A DNA stretch of 64,000 nt from Klebsiella huaxiensis (GTDB taxonomy: Bacteria; Pseudomonadota; Gammaproteobacteria; Enterobacterales; Enterobacteriaceae). A model generated the notes under the pieces. It had not been told where the DNA came from. It did no database searches and worked only from the letters and a program-made list of their open reading frames with translations. A program made the translations under genes and the position numbers. Numbering within the stretch: the stretch's first letter is position 1; every line of letters begins with the position of its first letter. The stretch lies in assembly GCF_003261575.2 (NCBI RefSeq), contig NZ_CP036175.1, positions 4,960,001 to 5,024,000 on the forward strand, written 5' to 3'. Shown here one piece after another: positions 16,734 to 25,803 of this stretch.

Positions 16734-18201
16734 GGCGCTCCTCCTGCGTTTTTTGCGGTTGCAATTTGATTTCAGCCAGGTGACGGGCGATTTTACCGAT
16801 ATTTCCCGCTCCCTGAACCAACACCAAATCGTTGCCGGTCAATACAGAAGCCAGCATCTCCGCCGCCTGTGCCGGGTCTGAAACCAGAATAGGATCCACT
16901 TTACCGCGCCCGCGAATCGTACGGCACAGTGAACGACTATCAGCGCCAGGAATAGCAGCCTCACCAGCAGAGTAGACGTCGAGCATCAGCAGAGCATCAA
17001 CCTGAGTCAGGACATTGGCGAAATCGTCGTACAAGTCGCGCGTACGGGTAAAACGGTGCGGCTGAAACAGCATGACCAAGTTTTTATCCGGCCAGCCCGC
17101 ACGCGCCGCTTTAATGGTGGCATCAACTTCCGTCGGATGATGACCGTAATCATCAATCAACATGGCGGTCCCCTCTTTGCCATTAACTCCGGCTAATGGG
17201 TATTCGCCAAGGAAATCAAAACGACGACCGGTACCCTGGAAGCTTTCCAGCGCATGCAGAATGGCTTCATCTTCGATGCCCTCTTCCGTCGCCACGGCCA
17301 CCGCCGCCGCTGCGTTTAGCGCATTGTGCCGACCTGGCGCATTGAGCGTTACCTGAATAACGTATCTGTCCTGGCGAATCAGGCGGAAATGCCCCTGAGC
17401 ACCGATCTGGCGATAATCTTCAATGCGAACATCGGCATCATCGCTAAATCCGTACGTGGTTATCTGGCGACCAACGCGCGGCAGCAGTTCACGGATAACC
17501 GGATCGTCCACGCACATCACCGCGCGTCCGTAAAACGGCAGGTTGTGCAGGAAGTTAATAAACGTCTGCTTCAGGTTTTCGAAGTCGCCATGGTAGGTGT
17601 CCATATGATCGGCTTCGATATTGGTCACCACGGCGACCATCGGCTGCAAGTGCAGGAACGAGGCATCGCTTTCGTCCGCTTCGGCAATCAGATAACGGCT
17701 ATGTCCCAGGCGCGCATGAACACCCGCAGCTTTCACCAGCCCACCGTTCACGAAGGTTGGATCGAGACCCGCTTCGGCATAAATGCTGGAAACCATCGCT
17801 GTCGTCGTCGTTTTTCCGTGCGTCCCGGCGATAGCAATACCGTGGCGAAAGCGCATCAGCTCCGCCAGCATCTCCGCGCGACGAATAACCGGAATTCGTG
17901 CTTCATGGGCAGCGACAATCTCCGGGTTCTCTGCAGAGATTGCGCTGGAAACCACCACCACACTCGCATCGCGAACGTTTTCAGGGCGATGGTTGAAATA
18001 AATAGTGGCGCCAAGTTGAGTCAACTGCTGAGTCACCGGATTCGGCGCCAGGTCGGAGCCGCTAATCTGATAACCTTCGTTCGCCAGAACTTCGGCAATA
18101 CCGCCCATGCCGGCACCGCCAATGCCAACAAAGTGAATGTGCCGGACGCGACGCATCTCGGGCACTATGGAACGCAGTTTTGCCAGATCTTGTGTATTCA
18201 T
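16726..18201 (-). CDS. murC: UDP-N-acetylmuramate--L-alanine ligase
   Basis: MurC adds the first peptide residue (L-Ala) to UDP-MurNAc. The 491 residues match E. coli. A Rossmann-type GIGGAGMGGIAEVL lies at about residues 26-39. The Mur-ligase P-loop AGTHGKTTTTAM lies at about 125-136, followed by EADESDASF and the HNALNAAAA segment. A 47-bp gap separates it from murG and it overlaps ddlB. Confidence 0.97.
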   Translation of the reverse strand: MNTQDLAKLRSIVPEMRRVRHIHFVGIGGAGMGGIAEVLANEGYQISGSDLAPNPVTQQLTQLGATIYFNHRPENVRDASVVVVSSAISAENPEIVAAHEARIPVIRRAEMLAELMRFRHGIAIAGTHGKTTTTAMVSSIYAEAGLDPTFVNGGLVKAAGVHARLGHSRYLIAEADESDASFLHLQPMVAVVTNIEADHMDTYHGDFENLKQTFINFLHNLPFYGRAVMCVDDPVIRELLPRVGRQITTYGFSDDADVRIEDYRQIGAQGHFRLIRQDRYVIQVTLNAPGRHNALNAAAAVAVATEEGIEDEAILHALESFQGTGRRFDFLGEYPLAGVNGKEGTAMLIDDYGHHPTEVDATIKAARAGWPDKNLVMLFQPHRFTRTRDLYDDFANVLTQVDALLMLDVYSAGEAAIPGADSRSLCRTIRGRGKVDPILVSDPAQAAEMLASVLTGNDLVLVQGAGNIGKIARHLAEIKLQPQKTQEERHG

Positions 18202-18248
18202 TCTTTACGCCATCAACTTCTTTATTCGGACGGTGATTATCACCGCGA

Positions 18249-19319
18249 TTAGCGCGCCAGTGCTGCGGCGCTGACTTCTTCTGCTACCCGCTCAGTAGCG
18301 TCCGGAATCGAGGCTCTACGCGCTCGCTCCGCCATATCCAGCAGCGTTTCGCGATCCCAACCGGCCAGGACTTGCGCGACGGCATCCACGGTAAACTGCG
18401 GTTGTTCGAGAATCTTCGCTGCGCCCGCTTTCTCCAGCGGTAGTGCATTCCAGTACTGCTGCCTGTCTTTGTGCTGAAAAGGCACAAATAGCGCCGGTAA
18501 ACCAGCGGCGGCAATTTCGCTCACCGTCAGCGCCCCGGAACGGCACACAACAACATCGGCCCAGGCATAAGCCGCCGCCATGTCGTCAATAAATTCGGTC
18601 ACTTTGTGCTGCGGCTGCCCGGCATCGGTATAAGCCTGCTGCACGGTTTCCTGTCCACCTTTACCGCTCTGGTGCCAGATGGTGACAGAAGAACCCAGCT
18701 TCCCCGCCACCTGCGGCATCGTCTGGTTAAGCACTCGCGCGCCCTGCGAGCCCCCCACGACTAATACGCGAATGGGTCCCTGACGCCCGGCTAAGCGTTG
18801 TTCTGGCAACGGCAGCGCGAGGACATCGGTACGAACCGGGTTACCAACAACATCGGCATCCGGAAAAGCACCAGGAAACGCCTGCATCACCTTTTTAGCA
18901 ATTTTTGCCAGCCACTTGTTGGTCAGGCCAGCGATCCCATTTTGCTCATGCAGTACGACTGGAATACCCAGCGACCAGGCCGCCAGACCGCCGGGACCGG
19001 AAACATATCCGCCCATCCCCAACACCACATCCGGCTGAAAACGCTGCATGATCGCCCGCGCCTGACGCCAGGCGTTGAAAATACGGACCGGCGCCAACAG
19101 CTGCGCCTTCAACCCCTTGCCACGCAGGCCGGAAATCTGGATGAAATCAATCTCAATGCCGTTTTTCGGCACTAAGTCCGCTTCCATACGATCCGCGGTG
19201 CCCAGCCAGCGAACCTGCCAGCCCTGGTCTATTAAATGGTGCGCAACCGCCAGCCCGGGGAACACATGCCCGCCGGTACCGCCCGCCATCACCATTAACC
19301 GCTTTTCCTGACCGCTCAT
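18249..19319 (-). CDS. murG: Lipid II synthase (UDP-GlcNAc transferase)
   Basis: MurG is a membrane-associated GT-B glycosyltransferase that adds GlcNAc to lipid I. The 356-residue protein has the N-terminal G-loop AGGTGGHVFPGLA, the second loop GMGGYVSGPGG, the HEQNG motif, and the UDP-GlcNAc-binding region (CRSGALTVSEIAAAGLP). Its start overlaps the ftsW stop by 4 bp. Confidence 0.97.
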   Translation of the reverse strand: MSGQEKRLMVMAGGTGGHVFPGLAVAHHLIDQGWQVRWLGTADRMEADLVPKNGIEIDFIQISGLRGKGLKAQLLAPVRIFNAWRQARAIMQRFQPDVVLGMGGYVSGPGGLAAWSLGIPVVLHEQNGIAGLTNKWLAKIAKKVMQAFPGAFPDADVVGNPVRTDVLALPLPEQRLAGRQGPIRVLVVGGSQGARVLNQTMPQVAGKLGSSVTIWHQSGKGGQETVQQAYTDAGQPQHKVTEFIDDMAAAYAWADVVVCRSGALTVSEIAAAGLPALFVPFQHKDRQQYWNALPLEKAGAAKILEQPQFTVDAVAQVLAGWDRETLLDMAERARRASIPDATERVAEEVSAAALAR

Positions 19320-20566
19320 CGAACACCCCGTGTAAACGCCTGGGCTTTTTCCAGACGCGTTTCGTAATCAACTCGTAACAGCAACATGATGGCCGTCGAC
19401 ATAATAAGCAAACTGGAACCACCGTAACTAATCAGCGGTAGCGTCAAACCTTTGGTTGGCAGCATACCTGCCGCCGCGCCGACGTTAACCAGCGCCTGGA
19501 AGCTAAACCAGATCCCAATGGCACAGGCCAGAAAACCAGAGAAACGGTGATCAATCTCAAGCGCTTTGCGACCAATGGACATGGCGCGAAAAGCGACGAA
19601 GAATACCATTAAAAGCGCAAGTACCACACCGATATAACCGAGTTCCTCGCCGATAATGGCGAAGATGAAATCGGTATGAGCCTCGGGCAAATATTCCAGT
19701 TTCTGTACCGAGTTACCCAGGCCCTGCCCCCACATTTCGCCACGACCAAAGGCCATCAGCGACTGGGTTAGCTGGTAGCCGCTACCGAACGGATCTTCCC
19801 ACGGGTTCCAGAAAGAGGTTACGCGGCGAATACGATACGGTTCGGCGAGAATCAGCAGCACAACTGCCGAAATCCCCATCCCGATAATCGCGATAAACTG
19901 CCACAGCTTGGCTCCCGCCAGGAACAGCATAGCCAGAGTGGTCACAAACAGCACAACGACGGTACCGAGGTCAGGCTGTGCCAGCAGCAAAATCGCCAGC
20001 ACGAAAATCACGCCCATTGGCTTCAGGAAGCCGCGGAGGTTGTTACGCACTTCATCGCCTTTACGCACCAGGTAGTTGGCGATATAACAGAACAGCGACA
20101 GCTTGGTAAACTCAGCAGGCTGAATACGCAGCGGCCCCAGCGCAATCCAGCGCGATGCCCCGTTAACCGAGCTACCGGCGACAAGAACGATCAGCAGCAT
20201 CACGATAGAAGCAATCAGCATCGCGGTACTATGGCGCTGCCAGAACTCCATCGGCAGGCGCAGCGTCACCATCGCCAGCCCTAACGCCAGCAAAATGTAT
20301 AAACCATCACGCTTGGCGAACAAAAACGGATCGTTAGCCAGGCGCTGCCCCACCGGCATTGAAGCCGAGGTCACCATGATGAAACCGATAGCGGCCAGGC
20401 CAAAGGTCAACCACAGCAGCATCCGGTCATACATCACCAGGCTATCGCTATCTTTCTGTCGCGACCCCATCACCCAGCCTTTCATCGCAGCGAACAGCCA
20501 GGTGAAAATAAACATTCCCGGCAGTCTCAGCCGTGGCATTTTCAGGCGCGGGAGTGATAAACGCAT
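19316..20566 (-). CDS. ftsW: Septal peptidoglycan polymerase FtsW (SEDS family)
   Basis: FtsW is the SEDS glycosyltransferase that works with FtsI at the septum. The 416 residues include a basic cytoplasmic N-terminus and about ten membrane helices. The conserved AQPDLGT loop with the catalytic Asp and the C-terminal GLTLPLISYGGSS motif are present. The N-terminal tail is about two residues longer than in E. coli. It overlaps murD by 1 bp and murG by 4 bp. Confidence 0.97.
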   Translation of the reverse strand: MRLSLPRLKMPRLRLPGMFIFTWLFAAMKGWVMGSRQKDSDSLVMYDRMLLWLTFGLAAIGFIMVTSASMPVGQRLANDPFLFAKRDGLYILLALGLAMVTLRLPMEFWQRHSTAMLIASIVMLLIVLVAGSSVNGASRWIALGPLRIQPAEFTKLSLFCYIANYLVRKGDEVRNNLRGFLKPMGVIFVLAILLLAQPDLGTVVVLFVTTLAMLFLAGAKLWQFIAIIGMGISAVVLLILAEPYRIRRVTSFWNPWEDPFGSGYQLTQSLMAFGRGEMWGQGLGNSVQKLEYLPEAHTDFIFAIIGEELGYIGVVLALLMVFFVAFRAMSIGRKALEIDHRFSGFLACAIGIWFSFQALVNVGAAAGMLPTKGLTLPLISYGGSSLLIMSTAIMLLLRVDYETRLEKAQAFTRGVR

Positions 20567-21882
20567 CAGCCTAGCTCCTTCGCCAGACGAGCAAAGATAT
20601 CGCCGCGTTGTTCAAAACTCTTAAACTGGTCCAGGCTGGCACATGCAGGCGACAGCAGCACCATATCGCCGGGAACAACCTGTGGCGCTATCTCGCGCAT
20701 CGCTTGTTCCATGGTTTCAGTTTGTACTGCAACATCCGGTCGAAGCGCTGCCAGCTGTGCACCATCGCGGCCAAAGCAGTACAGACGGATATTGTCGCCG
20801 GTCAGGTAGCGACTTAACGGTGTGAAATCAGCCGATTTCCCATCGCCGCCCAGCAGCAGATACAGCGTCCCCTCAAGATGGAGTCCGTTGAGCGCGGCTT
20901 CGGTGCTACCAACGTTGGTTGCCTTGGAATCATTGATCCAACGCACGCCGTTATGCTCCAGCACCTGCTGAAAACGGTGCGCCAGGCCGGTAAAGGTCGT
21001 CAGCGCTTGCAGGCTGCTGGCGCGCGGCAGGCCTGCGGCATCCGCCAGCGCCAGCGCCGCCAGAGCGTTACTGTAGTTGTGCTGGCCGCTAATCTTCATC
21101 TCTTTGACGTTAAGCACTTTCTCGCCTTTGACGCGCAGCCAGGTTTCTCCCTGCTGGCGGTTCAGGTGATAGTCGCCAACGTCAACGCCGAAGCTGATGC
21201 AGCGCTCGTCAGCGCCGCGTACCGGCATGGTCAAGGCATCATCGGCATTGACGATACAGGCCTGTGCATTTTCATAAATACGCAGTTTGGCAGCGCGATA
21301 CTGCTGAAGACCCAGCGGGTACCGGTCCATATGATCTTCGGTGACGTTAAGAATGGTCGCCGCGACCGCGCGCAGGCTGGAGGTTGTTTCCAGCTGGAAG
21401 CTGGAGAGTTCCAGAACATAGAGTTCGCGTTCAGGATCCAGCAGCATCAGCGCCGGAAGGCCAATATTGCCCCCAACGCCAACGTTCAGCCCCGCCGCTT
21501 TCGCCATATCACCCACCAGCGAAGTTACGGTGCTTTTGCCGTTAGAACCGGTGATAGCGACAATCGGGGCCTGCGCTTCGCGGCAGAACAGCTCAATATC
21601 GCCGACAATTTCCACACCAGCATCAGCCGCCGCGCTCAGGGAAGGATGCGCCAGGGCAATACCAGGGCTGGCGACAATCAGATCGGCCGTCAGCAGCCAG
21701 TCATCGTTCAGACCACCGACATAGCGCTCAACGGCTTCCGGCAGTTTATCCAGTCCAGCGGGCGCGACGCGGGTATCCATCACCCGAGGCGTGACGCCAC
21801 GAGCCATGAAAAAGTCCACGCATGACAGGCCGGTCATACCCAGCCCAATAATGACGACTTTTTTACCCTGATAATCTGCCAT
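20566..21882 (-). CDS. murD: UDP-N-acetylmuramoyl-L-alanine--D-glutamate ligase
   Basis: MurD adds D-Glu in murein precursor synthesis. The 438 residues match the family. The N-terminal Rossmann motif is VIIGLGMTGLSCVDF, the P-loop is ITGSNGKSTVTSL near residue 110, and NVTEDHMDRY and GLAHRFQ follow. It starts 2 bp after the mraY stop. Confidence 0.97.
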   Translation of the reverse strand: MADYQGKKVVIIGLGMTGLSCVDFFMARGVTPRVMDTRVAPAGLDKLPEAVERYVGGLNDDWLLTADLIVASPGIALAHPSLSAAADAGVEIVGDIELFCREAQAPIVAITGSNGKSTVTSLVGDMAKAAGLNVGVGGNIGLPALMLLDPERELYVLELSSFQLETTSSLRAVAATILNVTEDHMDRYPLGLQQYRAAKLRIYENAQACIVNADDALTMPVRGADERCISFGVDVGDYHLNRQQGETWLRVKGEKVLNVKEMKISGQHNYSNALAALALADAAGLPRASSLQALTTFTGLAHRFQQVLEHNGVRWINDSKATNVGSTEAALNGLHLEGTLYLLLGGDGKSADFTPLSRYLTGDNIRLYCFGRDGAQLAALRPDVAVQTETMEQAMREIAPQVVPGDMVLLSPACASLDQFKSFEQRGDIFARLAKELG

Positions 21883-21884
21883 GA

Positions 21885-22967
21885 TTAACGTACCTTCAGC
21901 GTCGCCAGGCCAATCAGCACCAGCATCAGCGAAATAATCCAGAAGCGCACGATAACGCGCGGTTCTGGCCAGCCTTTCAATTCATAGTGATGGTGAATCG
22001 GCGCCATACGGAAGATGCGCTGTCCGCGCAGCTTGAAGGAGCCGACCTGCAAAATCACCGATAACGTTTCTACGACGAAAACGCCGCCCATAATCACCAG
22101 CAGGAACTCCTGGCGCAGCAGCACGGCGATGATGCCCAGCGCGCCGCCGAGGGCCAGCGAGCCAACATCCCCCATAAAGACCTGTGCCGGGTAAGTGTTA
22201 AACCACAAGAAGCCCAGACCCGCACCGACAATCGCCGTACAGACGATCACCAATTCACCCGCATGACGTAGATAAGGAATGTGCAGATAGCTGGCAAAAT
22301 TCATGTTACCGCTAGCCCAGGCCACCAGCGCAAAGCCCGCCGCCACAAACACGGTCGGCATAATCGCCAGACCATCAAGGCCATCGGTCAGGTTGACCGC
22401 ATTACCCGTACCAACGATGACAAAATAGGCCAGCAGGATATAGAACAGGCCCAACTGCGGCATCACGTCTTTAAAGAATGGGACCACCAGTTGAGTCGCT
22501 GGCGTATCTTTGCCCGCCATATACAGCGCAAAGGCGACGCCAAGTGCAATCACTGACATCCAGAAGTATTTCCAGCGGGCGATAAGGCCTTTGGTATCCT
22601 TGCGCACCACTTTGCGGTAGTCGTCAACGAAGCCGATGATGCCGTAGCCAATCAATACGGTCAGCACGCACCAGACGTAAGGGTTGGACGGATAGGCCCA
22701 CAGCAGTACGGAGACAACAATAGCGGTCAGGATCATGATCCCGCCCATCGTCGGAGTACCGCGCTTGCTAAAGTGTGACTCCGGGCCATCGTTGCGCACA
22801 ACCTGGCCGAAAGAGAGTTTTTGCAGACGGGCGATCATGCGCGGTCCCATCCACAGAGAGATGAACAGCGCGGTCAGCAGGCTGACAATGGCGCGAAACG
22901 TCAGGTAGGAAAAGACGTTAAAGCCTGAATAATATTTGACCAAATGTTCGGCCAGCCATACTAACAT
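21885..22967 (-). CDS. mraY: Phospho-MurNAc-pentapeptide transferase (lipid I synthase)
   Basis: MraY moves phospho-MurNAc-pentapeptide onto undecaprenyl phosphate at the inner membrane. The 360-residue protein has ten predicted helices. The KRGTPTMGG loop, the metal-binding aspartates in GFVDDYRK and NLTDGLDGLA, and the MAPIHHHYELKGW motif are visible. It overlaps murF by 7 bp. Confidence 0.97.
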   Translation of the reverse strand: MLVWLAEHLVKYYSGFNVFSYLTFRAIVSLLTALFISLWMGPRMIARLQKLSFGQVVRNDGPESHFSKRGTPTMGGIMILTAIVVSVLLWAYPSNPYVWCVLTVLIGYGIIGFVDDYRKVVRKDTKGLIARWKYFWMSVIALGVAFALYMAGKDTPATQLVVPFFKDVMPQLGLFYILLAYFVIVGTGNAVNLTDGLDGLAIMPTVFVAAGFALVAWASGNMNFASYLHIPYLRHAGELVIVCTAIVGAGLGFLWFNTYPAQVFMGDVGSLALGGALGIIAVLLRQEFLLVIMGGVFVVETLSVILQVGSFKLRGQRIFRMAPIHHHYELKGWPEPRVIVRFWIISLMLVLIGLATLKVR

Positions 22968-24319
22968 GTTCCGTTCTCCTGTAATGCGCGTACTACCACT
23001 TCCATGGCGGCACTACGTGAACCCTTCACTAAAATGGTCATAATTTTGTGTTCTGCAATAAGCTCGCGCAGACGAGCTAACAGCGCGGCCTTCTCGCTAA
23101 AATGTTCGCCAACACCGCTGGCACTGCTGATATCTGAACTCAACGTTCCGACGCTCAACACGCAATCGAGACCAGCCGCTTTCGCCGCCTCGCCCACCTG
23201 ACGATGGCACGTCTCGCTTTCTGCGCCGAGCTCGGCCATATCGCCGACAACCAGCACCCGATAGCCCGGCATCTCAGATAAAACCTGCACCGCCGCGGTC
23301 ATCGAGCCGACGTTTGCGTTGTATGAATCGTCCAGCAGGAGTTGGCTGTCGGTCAGCTGGATCGGGAACAGACGCCCCGGTACCGCCTTCAGATCCCGCA
23401 ACCCGGCTTTAATCGCCTCATGAGTTGCACCAACCGCCATTGACAGCGCAGCGGCGGCCAGCGCATTAGCGATGTTGTGACGCCCTGGCAACGGCAGCAG
23501 TACATCAACGCTGCCCGTTGGGGTTTGCAGGGTAAATTCAGTACCGTGCGAGGTCACATGAACGTTAGTCGCCGTAAAATCGCTATTAGCGGCATTCGGC
23601 GAAAAGCGCCACGTTTTACGTTCGCCAATCACGCTTTGCCAGTTCAGCCAGTCATTGTTATCGGCGTTCATAATGGCAATGCCATTGACCGGCAGACCGG
23701 TATAAATTTCGCCCTTGGCTTTGGCAACACCTTCCAGCGAACCAAAACCTTCAAGATGCGCGGCAGCAAGATTGTTGACTAACGCGGCTTCAGGGCGCGT
23801 CAGGCTGACGGTCCAGGCTATTTCGCCCTGGTGATTAGCACCTAATTCGATAACCGCGTAATCATGTTCTTTGGTCAGGCGCAGCAGCGTCATCGGGACG
23901 CCGATATCGTTATTCAGATTGCCTGCGGTATACAGCGTGTTACCACACTGGCTGAGAATCGCGGCGGTCATCTCTTTGACCGAGGTTTTCCCGGAAGAAC
24001 CAGTCAGTGCAACAACTCGCGCCGGAACCTGCTGGCGCACCCACGCGGCCAGTTCACCAAAGGCCAGACGCGTATCCTTCACCACCACCTGCGGCAAATC
24101 ACACGCCAGCTGATGACTGACTAACAATGCGCCGGCACCTGCGGCTTTTGCCTGCTCGGCAAAATCATGCGCATCAAAGCGCTCGCCTTTCAGTGCCACG
24201 AACAGGCAGCCTGCTGTGATCTTGCGGGTATCTGAAGTAATGTCATCAACCGCCACATCGCTACCGCGCAGTTCACCGCGCGTCACGTCGGCAAGCTGGC
24301 TGAGAGTCAAGCGAATCAT
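22961..24319 (-). CDS. murF: UDP-MurNAc-tripeptide--D-Ala-D-Ala ligase
   Basis: MurF adds the D-Ala-D-Ala dipeptide to complete the UDP-MurNAc-pentapeptide. The 452 residues carry the P-loop ALTGSSGKTSVKEM near residue 107, NLNNDIGVP, LGANHQGEI, and the C-terminal DDSYNANVGSM and VGDMAELG motifs. It overlaps murE by 4 bp and mraY by 7 bp. Confidence 0.97.
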   Translation of the reverse strand: MIRLTLSQLADVTRGELRGSDVAVDDITSDTRKITAGCLFVALKGERFDAHDFAEQAKAAGAGALLVSHQLACDLPQVVVKDTRLAFGELAAWVRQQVPARVVALTGSSGKTSVKEMTAAILSQCGNTLYTAGNLNNDIGVPMTLLRLTKEHDYAVIELGANHQGEIAWTVSLTRPEAALVNNLAAAHLEGFGSLEGVAKAKGEIYTGLPVNGIAIMNADNNDWLNWQSVIGERKTWRFSPNAANSDFTATNVHVTSHGTEFTLQTPTGSVDVLLPLPGRHNIANALAAAALSMAVGATHEAIKAGLRDLKAVPGRLFPIQLTDSQLLLDDSYNANVGSMTAAVQVLSEMPGYRVLVVGDMAELGAESETCHRQVGEAAKAAGLDCVLSVGTLSSDISSASGVGEHFSEKAALLARLRELIAEHKIMTILVKGSRSAAMEVVVRALQENGTC

Positions 24320-25803
24320 GCTACCGCTCCCAGCAGACGCGCCACGGTGAGGCGGTCAGAGTAATCCAGTCGGCGATTGCCGACGACCTGGTAGTCCTCA
24401 TGGCCTTTACCTGCCACCAACACCACATCGTTTTCTTTTGCCTGCATTACCGCGTTGGTGACCGCTTCCGCACGGCCTTCCACCGCTTTGGCACGACCCG
24501 CATCGAGCATACCGGCCAGGATATCGTTAATAATCGCCCGCGGCTCTTCGGTGCGAGGATTGTCATCGGTGACAACCACGATATCGGCAAATTCTTCGGC
24601 GATGGCCCCCATCAGAGGACGCTTGCCTTTGTCGCGGTCTCCGCCGCAGCCAAACACACACCACAGCTTGCCGTTACAATGCAGACGCGCCGCCTGCAGC
24701 GCTTTTTCCAGGGCATCAGGCGTGTGGGCGTAATCAACCACGACGGTCGGTTTACCCGGCGCGCTGAACACCTCCATTCGCCCGCAAACCGGTTGCAGAC
24801 GAGAAGCGGTTTTTAACAGTTCAGCCAGCGGATACCCCAACGCCAGCAGCGTTGCCAGCGCCAACAGCAGATTACTGACGTTAAACGCGCCCATCAGGCG
24901 GCTTTCGATCTCACCGTTGCCCCAGTTGGATTCAAACTGAATGGTTGCGCCGCTATCGTGATAATTCACAGCGGTTGCATTGAGCCAGCGGCCCCGGCAG
25001 TTCGGATTAATATGGTTTTCCATTGAAACAGCAACCGCATCCGGCAGCTTCGCCAGCCAGCGGCGGCCCACTTCATCGTCAGCGTTGACGATCGCCTGGC
25101 CGCAATGATGTGTTGAATAGAGCAGCCATTTCGCCGCTTCGTAATGCTCCATGTCGCCATGGTAATCGAGGTGATCGCGGCTCAGATTAGTAAAGACCGA
25201 TGCGGAAAACTTCAGCGCGGCAACGCGATGCTGCACCAGGCCATGGGAGGAAACCTCCATCGCGGCAAACGTCGCCCCCTGTCCTGCCAGGCCGGAGAGT
25301 ACGTGCTGCACATCCACCGCAGAACCGGTAGTATTTTCTGTTGGGATCACGTTCTCCAGCAGACCATTGCCTACCGTACCCATCACCGCACTGGTTTCGC
25401 CAAGCAGTTGCGCCCATTGCGCCAACAGTTGAGTGGTGGTTGTCTTGCCGTTCGTCCCGGTAACGCCAACCAGGCGCAGCTGTTCCGAAGGCTGATGGTA
25501 AAAACGCCCGGCCAGCGCGGATAAGCGCTCATTGAGTTGGCTCAGGTAAATGACCGGCACGCCGTGCATCTCACGGATTTCGCCGTCATCAGCCTCATCT
25601 TTGGCCTCAGCAATAATGGCAGCAACACCTTGCGCTATCGCCTGCGGGATATAACGACGCCCGTCCGCCTGATGACCCAAAACCGCGATAAAAAGATCGC
25701 CAGAAGCAGCCACCCGGCTGTCCAGCGTCATTTCCCGCAGAATTCGCTCCGGCGCATTTGGCACCCACGGAGCGAGAAGGTCGCGCAAATTACGATCTGC
25801 CAC
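24316..25803 (-). CDS. murE: UDP-MurNAc-L-Ala-D-Glu--meso-diaminopimelate ligase
   Basis: MurE adds meso-diaminopimelate. The 495-residue length matches E. coli. The P-loop VTGTNGKTTTTQLL sits near residue 115, with MEVSSHGL and LSRDHLDYHG following. The DNPRTEEP motif near residue 414 marks meso-DAP rather than lysine specificity. It overlaps ftsI by 14 bp. Confidence 0.97.
   Translation of the reverse strand: MADRNLRDLLAPWVPNAPERILREMTLDSRVAASGDLFIAVLGHQADGRRYIPQAIAQGVAAIIAEAKDEADDGEIREMHGVPVIYLSQLNERLSALAGRFYHQPSEQLRLVGVTGTNGKTTTTQLLAQWAQLLGETSAVMGTVGNGLLENVIPTENTTGSAVDVQHVLSGLAGQGATFAAMEVSSHGLVQHRVAALKFSASVFTNLSRDHLDYHGDMEHYEAAKWLLYSTHHCGQAIVNADDEVGRRWLAKLPDAVAVSMENHINPNCRGRWLNATAVNYHDSGATIQFESNWGNGEIESRLMGAFNVSNLLLALATLLALGYPLAELLKTASRLQPVCGRMEVFSAPGKPTVVVDYAHTPDALEKALQAARLHCNGKLWCVFGCGGDRDKGKRPLMGAIAEEFADIVVVTDDNPRTEEPRAIINDILAGMLDAGRAKAVEGRAEAVTNAVMQAKENDVVLVAGKGHEDYQVVGNRRLDYSDRLTVARLLGAVA

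Noticed and set aside
17326..18252. 308-codon frame opposite murC
   Set aside because: Shadow of murC; no family resemblance.
20878..21825. Long open frame (315 codons) opposite murD
   Set aside because: Antisense shadow of murD in GC-rich DNA; no ribosome binding site or domain pattern.
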